11,680 bases of DNA from Hyphomicrobiales bacterium. GTDB taxonomy: Bacteria; Pseudomonadota; Alphaproteobacteria; Rhizobiales; GCA-2746425. This document shows positions 6,695-11,680 of this stretch, piece by piece. The stretch is taken from contig NVXB01000056.1 in NCBI GenBank assembly GCA_002746425.1, positions 1 to 11,680 on the forward strand, given 5' to 3'. The notes beneath the pieces were generated by a model that was given only the letters and a program-made list of their open reading frames with translations, was not told where the DNA came from and did no database searches. A program made the translations under genes and the position numbers. Numbering within the stretch: the first letter of the stretch is position 1; every line of letters starts with the position of its first letter.

Positions 6695-7273
6695 ATGGGA
6701 CGTCCAAAATCATACTCACGTGACGCCGTGGTCGAAAAGGCCATGAGCGTATTCTGGCAGAACGGCTACAAGGCAACTTCTGTGAGCGATATTGTGCGGG
6801 AAACCGGACTGAACACCGCCAGTATGTATAAGGAATTTGGAGACAAGGAGGGACTGTTCTCAGAAGCTCTCCACCATTATCGAGATCACATCATCGGACC
6901 GCGATATCGGATTCTTATCGATAACCCAAATATGTCAGGCGTCGAAATGTTTCTTCGAAATGTTTTTCTGGGCGCAGCCAAAAAAGAATACAAGGGCTGC
7001 TTGATGATGAACCATCTCGCGCAGAAGAACGTGATAGGTCCGGATGCCGTAAAACAGGTGGGAGCGTTCTGCGCAGAAATCGAATCTCTGGTTGAAACCG
7101 CTCTTTTCAATGCGCAATCAGATGGAGAAATCGGACCAGAAAAGGATGTGGCGCAGCTTGCCAGTTTTATCGTCTTCTGCGTTCACGGAACTGTATTATA
7201 TGGGCGCCACGACGAGAAAAAGCACATGATTCCAAAGTTTTACGACATGATTATGCAAGAATTGCGCAGCTAA
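6695..7273 (+). CDS. TetR/AcrR-family transcriptional regulator
   Basis: This 192-residue protein begins MGRPKSYSRDAVVEKAMSVF and has the standard TetR N-terminal helix-turn-helix at about residues 10-56, with FWQNGYKATSVSDIVRETGLN (20-40) and the recognition segment TASMYKEFGDKEGLF (41-55). The C-terminal ligand domain includes KGCLMMNHLAQ at 100-110, a context typical of the TetR_C group near NemR/AcrR-like repressors. Cysteines at 102, 126 and 162 could sense thiol-reactive compounds, but that is speculative. The ATG at 6695 was chosen; a TTG directly before it adds one residue. There is no clear Shine-Dalgarno. It points towards the SnoaL-like gene 119 bp downstream and is opposite to the his genes. 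G+C is low: 29 of 60 in 6781-6840 and 28 of 60 in 6961-7020, against 38 of 60 in samples of hisF and hisA. This suggests acquisition. The ligand is unknown. Confidence 0.93.
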   Translation: MGRPKSYSRDAVVEKAMSVFWQNGYKATSVSDIVRETGLNTASMYKEFGDKEGLFSEALHHYRDHIIGPRYRILIDNPNMSGVEMFLRNVFLGAAKKEYKGCLMMNHLAQKNVIGPDAVKQVGAFCAEIESLVETALFNAQSDGEIGPEKDVAQLASFIVFCVHGTVLYGRHDEKKHMIPKFYDMIMQELRS

Positions 7274-7288
7274 TACAGATCGTTTTTT

Positions 7289-7325
7289 ATTTTAAAATTG
7301 TTTTTTTAAAATAAATGTTTTAAAA
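7289..7325. promoter_or_regulatory. Putative TetR operator copy 2: triple TTTTAAAA boxes at 14-bp period
   Basis: TTTTAAAA, a perfect 8-bp palindrome, starts at 7290, 7304 and 7318, an exact 14-bp period. The first box lies inside ATTTTAAAATTGTTT (7289-7303), which matches the sequence before tetR at 14 of 15 positions. The array sits 67-104 bp before the SnoaL-like start codon, where the promoter of that gene should be. It may be a multi-site operator or an AT-rich UP-like or bent DNA element. Confidence 0.45.
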
Positions 7326-7392
7326 CGTTGTCACCAAGGTTGTCGCAATCGACGACCACGCATGAAAAAAATTCAGAGATGGGACAAACACA

Positions 7393-7806
7393 ATGACAAT
7401 TTCCGAAACAGCAATGGCATTCTTCGATGCCTGCGAAACAGGCAAAGGCTGGGATACTTGCAAGGCATACTGCCAAGAGCGGGCCACATTTACGTGCCAA
7501 GCTGATGCATTGGCAGATATCTCGACGATCGAAGGGTACTCGGGTTGGACGGCAGGGATTTTGACTCCGATCCCCGATGGCCACTACAACCTTACCTCTT
7601 TCTCGACCGATCACGAAAGGAACATCGTGACGGCTACAGCAGTATTCCACGGCCATCAGACTGGAGATGGCGGACCGGTTCCGCCAACAGGCAACGAAGT
7701 CGCAACAGACTACGTTTATATTATGGAGTTTGAGGGGGAAAAAATCGCTCGAATGACCAAGATTTGGAACGACGGTCACGCTCTCAAACAACTAGGGTGG
7801 GCATAG
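7393..7806 (+). CDS. SnoaL/NTF2-like small protein
   Basis: This 137-residue protein fits the NTF2-like cone fold seen in SnoaL-type polyketide cyclases and many uncharacterised small enzymes: an N-terminal helix TISETAMAFFDACETGKGW, a mid-region DISTIEGYSGWTAGILTPIPDG (42-63), and a beta-rich half with NIVTATAVFHG (77-87), TDYVYIMEFEGEKIARMTKIWNDG (105-128) and the end LKQLGWA. The pattern of VYIMEFEGEKIARMTKIWND is what suggests the NTF2/SnoaL family. Four cysteines (14, 23, 27, 35) cluster in the first 35 residues. Reaction and substrate are unknown. GGGA lies 8 nt before the ATG. It follows tetR on the same strand behind the TTTTAAAA boxes, so it is the likely regulated target. A hairpin follows 17 bp after the stop. 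Confidence 0.8.
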   Translation: MTISETAMAFFDACETGKGWDTCKAYCQERATFTCQADALADISTIEGYSGWTAGILTPIPDGHYNLTSFSTDHERNIVTATAVFHGHQTGDGGPVPPTGNEVATDYVYIMEFEGEKIARMTKIWNDGHALKQLGWA

Positions 7807-7823
7807 CGCCTCCGCTTTTTTGA

Positions 7824-7843
7824 CGCCGCCCTACGGGGCGGCG
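7824..7843 (+). terminator. Strong GC hairpin after the SnoaL-like gene
   Basis: CGCCGCCC (7824-7831) pairs perfectly with GGGCGGCG (7836-7843) around a TACG tetraloop, 17 bp after the stop codon. GAAACACC follows rather than a U-tract, and a TTTTTT run (7816-7821) precedes the stem. It is a stable RNA structure suited to protecting a 3' end or slowing polymerase, but not a textbook intrinsic terminator. Confidence 0.5.
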
Positions 7844-8032
7844 AAACACCACCTTGATGCCCGCATTGTGCTAGAACTAGTCATTGGCTGCAGTGGCCAC
7901 AAACGACAGCTATGAGCCGAATGCACCAGTTTAGCTAATTGCATGATGGGCGAATTGGTCCGCATAGCTGACCTTGGTAGCGGGCAATGCGATCAGGTAC
8001 TCGAAAATTTTCTGAGCGGCCCTGATGGATAG
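7844..8032. other. Noncoding spacer between the cassette and hisA
   Basis: No gene is recognised in these 189 bp. GCTGCAGTG at 7887-7895, inside a longer imperfect match, recurs from the spacer on the other side of the cassette (6525-6533), same orientation. ATCAGG (7992-7997) and CCTGAT (8021-8026) form a wide inverted repeat just after the hisA stop. Within it CTC and GAG flank AAAATTTT. It could form a weak structure ending the hisA transcript. Confidence 0.4.
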
Positions 8033-8767
8033 CTACCCTGAGATTTTGCCAAGCGCTGCCAGCGCTTCTGCTGGATCAATGCGTCCATCATATAGTGCGC
8101 GCCCGGAAATGGCACCTTCCAGAATTTGCGCATCTGGTTGGCACATGCGCTCAATATCCACCATCGAGGCAAGGCCGCCCGAGGCGATGACGGGAATGCT
8201 GGTGTGGTTGGCCAGCTCCAGCGTGCTGTCCCAGTTAATGCCCTTGAGAATACCATCGCGGTCAATATCGGTGTAGATAATGGCCGCAACACCGGCATCT
8301 TCAAAGCGAGAGGCCATATCCAGCACGGTGAGGTCAGAGGTTTCGGCCCAGCCCTCTACCGCCACGCGGCCACCACGGGCATCAATGCCCACGGCCACCT
8401 TGCCGGGGAACTTTTTGCAGGCCTCACGTACCAAATCCGGATCTCGCACGGCGATGGTGCCAAGGATGACACGGGACAGGCCTTTGTCCAGCCAAGCCTC
8501 GATATGCGCGAGCGTGCGAATGCCGCCGCCCAGTTGAACCGGGTTTTTGGTGGCTGCCAAAATGGCCTCCACCGCATCGCCATTGCGCGCTTCGCCAGCA
8601 AATGCACCATTAAGGTCAACCACATGCAGCCATTCAAAGCCCTGATTTTCAAAAGCCTTGGCCTGATCGCCGGGGCTGTCGTTGAAAACGGTGGCCTGAT
8701 CCATATCGCCAAGTTTCAGGCGCACGCATTGCCCGTCTTTCAAATCAATTGCGGGGAATAAGATCAT
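8033..8767 (-). CDS. hisA: ProFAR isomerase (phosphoribosyl-formimino-AICAR-phosphate isomerase)
   Basis: HisA performs the Amadori rearrangement of ProFAR to PRFAR, the substrate of HisF/HisH. From the ATG at 8767 the protein has 244 residues and begins MILFPAIDLKDGQCVRL. Catalytic aspartates are D8 (PAIDLKDG) and D129 (VAVGIDARGG). LGGGIRTLAHIEAWLD (79-94) and VIASGGLAS bind substrate phosphates. The start is fixed by a 4-nt ATGA overlap with the hisH stop; an upstream alternative adds MVPN and was rejected. Full length. In relatives hisF follows immediately; here the next gene downstream is the opposite-strand SnoaL-like gene. Confidence 0.97.
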   Translation of the reverse strand: MILFPAIDLKDGQCVRLKLGDMDQATVFNDSPGDQAKAFENQGFEWLHVVDLNGAFAGEARNGDAVEAILAATKNPVQLGGGIRTLAHIEAWLDKGLSRVILGTIAVRDPDLVREACKKFPGKVAVGIDARGGRVAVEGWAETSDLTVLDMASRFEDAGVAAIIYTDIDRDGILKGINWDSTLELANHTSIPVIASGGLASMVDIERMCQPDAQILEGAISGRALYDGRIDPAEALAALGKISG

Positions 8768-9417
8768 GTTGGGTACCATTTCAAGAAATTGCCAATCAAT
8801 GCGAGGCCCAGTTCCTGGCTTTTTTCCGGGTGGAACTGGGTTCCGATCAGATTATCGCGTGCAACAAAAGCTGTGACTGGGCCGCCATAATCGGTGTGGG
8901 CCAACACATCATCTTGGTTTTTGGCCTGCAAATGGTAGGAGTGCACAAAATAGGCATCAAGCCCATCCGGGCCGGTTTCAATGCCCTCCAGCACGGGGTG
9001 TTTGCGCGTTGCGGTGATGGTGTTCCAACCCATATGTGGAATTTTTAACGCTGGATCATCGGGCGTGATTGGCACCACATCGCCGGGAATCCAGTTAAGG
9101 CCCATGGTGATGTCTTTTTCCAGACCTCTGGTCGACATCAGCTGCATACCAACGCAAATACCGAAGAATGGCGCGGCGCGCTCCTCCACGGCATGGCGCA
9201 GGGCATCGACCATGCCATCGACCGCATAAAGGCCGGCGCGGCAATCGGCATAGGCACCAACACCGGGCAACACCACGCGGTCGGCTTTGGCCACAAAATC
9301 TGGATCGGCGGTTACGCGCACATTTGCATCAACGCCGCTTTCACGGGCCGCGCGCTCAAACGATTTTTCCGCTGAGCGCAGATTGCCGGAGCCATAGTCA
9401 ATAATTGCAATTTGCAT
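8764..9417 (-). CDS. hisH: Imidazole glycerol phosphate synthase, glutaminase subunit
   Basis: HisH hydrolyses glutamine and channels ammonia to HisF. The 217-residue class I amidotransferase begins MQIAIIDYGSGNLRSAEKSF and holds the oxyanion PGVGAY (51-56), the nucleophile C88 in FFGICVGMQLM, and the catalytic pair H196 and E198 in GTQFHPEKS. The triad is complete. Its TGA overlaps the ATG of hisA (ATGA), a translational coupling signature, and it starts 12 nt after the DUF2628 gene. Although HisF and HisH form one enzyme, their genes are about 2.5 kb apart here because of the cassette between hisA and hisF. Confidence 0.97.
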   Translation of the reverse strand: MQIAIIDYGSGNLRSAEKSFERAARESGVDANVRVTADPDFVAKADRVVLPGVGAYADCRAGLYAVDGMVDALRHAVEERAAPFFGICVGMQLMSTRGLEKDITMGLNWIPGDVVPITPDDPALKIPHMGWNTITATRKHPVLEGIETGPDGLDAYFVHSYHLQAKNQDDVLAHTDYGGPVTAFVARDNLIGTQFHPEKSQELGLALIGNFLKWYPT

Positions 9418-9429
9418 GTTTTAAAGTCG

Positions 9430-9948
9430 CTATTGGTAGCCAATCACTGAAGGCACTGCCGGGGGCAGGCCTGCAGGACGAGCGGGAGAATTGGGTGTTT
9501 TTGTCGTTTGAGCTGCGGGCTCAGGGGCAGTGGCCAGCTGTGAAATAGGTGCAGCAGGTTCGGCTTCAGTGTTTTGCGCAAGGTACCTTGCATAAAAACG
9601 TGTTTCCGCATCGACCAAATCATCCGCCGCAAAAGCATCGACCAGACGCCAGCCATTAGCCTCCAGCCGCCAACGACGCAGACTGCTGGCTTCAAACCCA
9701 AACAGCAGGCGCATCAGCCCAAAAGCAACGGCGATCGTAAAATCCGACAAGTAGGTGCTGGCGACGAACCACATTTGGATATGCACGCACAGATAAAGAA
9801 ACAATCCGACCCATTGGCGATACCAGATCAACCAAATGGGCGGCGCTATAAACGCGACAAAATGAAATCCGTCGGCAACGAAAATAGCGCGTTCCAGCGC
9901 AATATCATCCTCTACACCACGGGGGAGATGAACGGTATATGAAGGCAT
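9430..9948 (-). CDS. DUF2628 membrane protein embedded in the his operon
   Basis: This 172-residue protein has a soluble start (MPSYTVHLPRGVEDDIALERAIFVADGFH), about three hydrophobic segments at roughly 28-45, 47-64 and 67-84, then GFEASSLRRWRLEANGWRLVDAF (84-106) and a proline/alanine-rich tail from about residue 125. The pattern (YTVH, a FVADGF stretch before aromatic-rich IWLIWYRQW, then ASSLRRWRLEANGW) is what I know as DUF2628. It is an uncharacterised family found in his clusters of Hyphomicrobiales. It sits 8 nt after hisB and 12 nt before hisH, so it is almost certainly cotranscribed. Any role in histidine synthesis is unproven. Confidence 0.82.
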   Translation of the reverse strand: MPSYTVHLPRGVEDDIALERAIFVADGFHFVAFIAPPIWLIWYRQWVGLFLYLCVHIQMWFVASTYLSDFTIAVAFGLMRLLFGFEASSLRRWRLEANGWRLVDAFAADDLVDAETRFYARYLAQNTEAEPAAPISQLATAPEPAAQTTKTPNSPARPAGLPPAVPSVIGYQ

Positions 9949-9956
9949 GAAAACCC

Positions 9957-10550
9957 CTACAAAACGCCCTTTGTGGATGGAATGCGCCCACTTGCACGAC
10001 TGTCCAAAGCCACCGCAACGCCCAATGCACGCGCCACAGCCTTAAAGGCACTCTCGGCAATATGGTGATTGTTTTCACCATAAACACCCTCAACATGCAG
10101 CGTTATGCGGGCATTCATGGCAAATGCCTGGAAGAATTCCTGCACCAATTCGGTGTCGAACGTGCCGATTTTTGCCGCGTTAAATGCCAAGCGCCAAACC
10201 AGAAACGGGCGGCCGGAAACATCGATGGCAGCGCGCGAAAAAGCCTCGTCCATCGGCAGGTCGGCAGAGCCATATCGGGTAATTCCGGCACGGTCGCCAA
10301 GCGCCTCATTAAGCGCCAAACCCAAGGCAATCCCTACATCTTCGACGGTGTGGTGATCATCAATATGCAGATCACCCTTGGCGCGAACTTTGATATCCAT
10401 GCCGCTATGGCGCGCCAATTGTTCCAGCATATGATCGAAAAAACCAACACCGGTTTCAACGTCATATTGGCCAGTGCCGTCAACCAAAACCGAGACGTCA
10501 ATCTGGGTCTCGCTGGTGCTACGGGAACGAGAGGCAGCTCTTGCGTTCAT
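9957..10550 (-). CDS. hisB: Imidazoleglycerol-phosphate dehydratase
   Basis: HisB dehydrates imidazole glycerol phosphate to imidazole acetol phosphate. The 197-residue protein is the stand-alone form without the N-terminal histidinol phosphatase of enteric HisB. The manganese-binding histidine motifs are intact: FDHMLEQLARHSG (38-50), HIDDHHTVED (62-71) and GENNHHIAES (158-167). The C-terminal SGRIPSTKGVL is typical. GAGG lies about 7 nt before the ATG at 10550. It is the first his gene of this block, 116 bp after the ABC exporter gene on the same strand, so a promoter is expected in that gap; no clear one was found. Confidence 0.97.
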   Translation of the reverse strand: MNARAASRSRSTSETQIDVSVLVDGTGQYDVETGVGFFDHMLEQLARHSGMDIKVRAKGDLHIDDHHTVEDVGIALGLALNEALGDRAGITRYGSADLPMDEAFSRAAIDVSGRPFLVWRLAFNAAKIGTFDTELVQEFFQAFAMNARITLHVEGVYGENNHHIAESAFKAVARALGVAVALDSRASGRIPSTKGVL

Positions 10551-10666
10551 GAAAAAACCTCATATCTTCAAAATATCAATGCGATGGCCTTTTATCAGGC
10601 AGCGAAGTGAAAAACCAGTGAAAGCGGCGCAACACAGTAAATAGACTTAAGCCCTCGCAACACCAT
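10551..10666. other. 116-bp gap before hisB
   Basis: This gap must hold the end of the ABC exporter transcript and probably the promoter of the hisB-DUF2628-hisH-hisA unit. On the minus strand it contains TTGCGA followed by TTTACT-like sequence with short spacing, a small GCCT/AGGC hairpin with a six-base loop, and GAGG before the hisB ATG. None of these is convincing alone except the ribosome site. Confidence 0.3.
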
Positions 10667-11680
10667 TTACGATGGCGCATCCTCATCAATGCCAAGAAAC
10701 CCGCCGGATTGGCGTTGCCACAAGCTGGCATAGAGGCCGTTATTGCGCAGTAATTCAGCATGTGTGCCGCTTTCTGCAATGCGCCCGCCATCCATCACCA
10801 CCAGCCTGTCTAGATTGGCAATTGTGGAAAGGCGGTGGGCAATGGCGATGACAGTTTTGCCCTTCATGAGGTTGAATAATTGCTCCTGAATGGCGGCTTC
10901 AACCTCAGAATCCAGCGCAGATGTTGCTTCATCAAGAATAAGAATGGGCGCATTTTTTAATAAAACCCTTGCAATTGCAATACGTTGGCGTTGACCGCCT
11001 GAGAGTTTTACACCGCGCTCGCCAACATAAGCATCAAATCCGGTTCGCCCTTTGGAGTCTCGTAATTCGGCAATAAACTCCATGGTCTCTGCCTGTTGGG
11101 CAGCACGAAGCATCTGCTCCTCAGAAGCATCTGGTCGGCCATACAGGATGTTATCGCGCACTGAGCGGTGCAACAGCGATGTGTCCTGCGTCACCATGGA
11201 AATCTGCTGGCGCAAAGAGTTTTGCGTCACCATCGAGATGTCTTTGCCATCAATACGAATTTGGCCAGATTCCACATCATATAATCGCAACATCAAATTG
11301 ACCAAGGTCGATTTCCCGGCCCCTGAACGCCCCACCAAGCCAATTTTCTCACCTGGTGCAATATCAAGCGTAATATCGTGCAGCACGCCTTTGCCTGCTG
11401 CTGTGGCTTGACTGAGTTCACCATCCAGCTTGCCATAGTGGAAGCCGACATGGTCGAATTGTATCTTGCCTTTTACTGCAGGCATGGCTGGCGCTTTTGC
11501 AGCATCCACAATGTCTTGATCTTGCGCAATTGTGTTGATGCCATCCTCGACAGTGCCAATGTTTTCAAACAGCGCAGATGTTTCCCACATGATCCATTGG
11601 GCCATGCCGTTCAATCTCAGCACCAATCCGATTGCGACGGCTATAGCGCCGATGGAAACAGCATTGATTTGCCACAGGGC
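10667..11680 (-). CDS. ABC exporter, fused permease/ATPase (5' part outside window)
   Basis: The reverse strand is open from the window edge to a TAA at 10667, giving the last 337 residues of an ABC exporter half-transporter. The fragment starts in the last membrane segment (LWQINAVSIGAIAVAIGLVL), followed by a full nucleotide-binding domain: Walker A GRSGAGKST (117-125), Q-loop Q165, signature LSGGQRQR (226-233), Walker B ILILDEATSALD (246-257) and the switch histidine H282 in AHRLST. All catalytic motifs are intact. Such type IV exporters export lipids, drugs or peptides; the substrate cannot be told. It shares strand with hisB but is probably a separate unit. Any start codon inside the window would be internal. 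Confidence 0.94.
   Translation of the reverse strand, partial: ALWQINAVSIGAIAVAIGLVLRLNGMAQWIMWETSALFENIGTVEDGINTIAQDQDIVDAAKAPAMPAVKGKIQFDHVGFHYGKLDGELSQATAAGKGVLHDITLDIAPGEKIGLVGRSGAGKSTLVNLMLRLYDVESGQIRIDGKDISMVTQNSLRQQISMVTQDTSLLHRSVRDNILYGRPDASEEQMLRAAQQAETMEFIAELRDSKGRTGFDAYVGERGVKLSGGQRQRIAIARVLLKNAPILILDEATSALDSEVEAAIQEQLFNLMKGKTVIAIAHRLSTIANLDRLVVMDGGRIAESGTHAELLRNNGLYASLWQRQSGGFLGIDEDAPS

Noticed and set aside
7940..8032. Open reading continuing in frame after the hisA stop (about 30 codons, peptide with KIFEYLIALPATK)
   Set aside because: It could be a gene remnant or hisA extension, but HisA is already full length, no family was recognised, and a short open stretch of this size can occur by chance.
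6212..8032. Cassette as an insertion sequence, integron or genomic island
   Set aside because: No transposase, integrase, terminal inverted repeats, target-site duplication or tRNA attachment site was found.
8126..8761. Plus-strand open frame of 211 codons opposite hisA
   Set aside because: hisA has complete catalytic motifs and overlaps hisH in standard operon fashion. The antisense frame has no recognisable domain.

Overview
The window reads as ordinary alphaproteobacterial chromosome, most likely Hyphomicrobiales (Rhizobiales). The main argument is gene order: hisB, a DUF2628 membrane protein, hisH, hisA, hisF, hisE and coaA in one direction is, from memory, the arrangement of that order, as is a DUF2244 gene divergent from nth. 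No tRNA, rRNA, CRISPR array, transposase, integrase or phage gene was seen. Species cannot be named from the sequence alone.

Layout. (1) 1-473: 3'-truncated DUF2244 membrane protein on the minus strand, divergent from nth (endonuclease III, plus strand), which meets a CysZ/EI24-like membrane protein tail to tail with a 3-nt overlap of stop codons. (2) 2142-3882: a PfkB-family adenosine kinase and a LysE/RhtB-type exporter on the plus strand, separated by two hairpins. (3) 3883-4062: a gene-free convergent spacer holding three related ACGTAA-type palindromic sites that look like operators with no target gene. (4) 4063-6211: coaA, hisE, hisF (minus). (5) 6212-8032: a roughly 1.8-kb block on the opposite strand that separates hisF from hisA: a long AT-richer spacer, a TetR-family regulator, a SnoaL/NTF2-like small protein, and a second noncoding spacer. 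(6) 8033-10550: hisA, hisH, DUF2628, hisB (minus). (7) 10667-11680: C-terminal half of an ABC exporter (minus), cut by the window edge.

How the genes work together. HisE (step 2), HisA (step 4), HisH/HisF (IGP synthase, step 5) and HisB (IGP dehydratase) are consecutive or near-consecutive steps of histidine biosynthesis. CoaA is the committing step of CoA synthesis and appears cotranscribed with hisE, with a 10-nt gap. The TetR/SnoaL pair is not part of this pathway. It looks like an inserted, self-regulated accessory cassette: the same 15-bp AT-rich sequence, with one mismatch, lies immediately before tetR and again between tetR and the SnoaL gene, where a TTTTAAAA box also repeats three times at an exact 14-bp period.

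Most of the window is ordinary. The points most worth a second look are the split histidine operon with its putatively autoregulated cassette, the shared repeat-like sequence in both flanking spacers, and the orphan palindrome cluster between the LysE gene and coaA. No clearly new multi-gene system is present.
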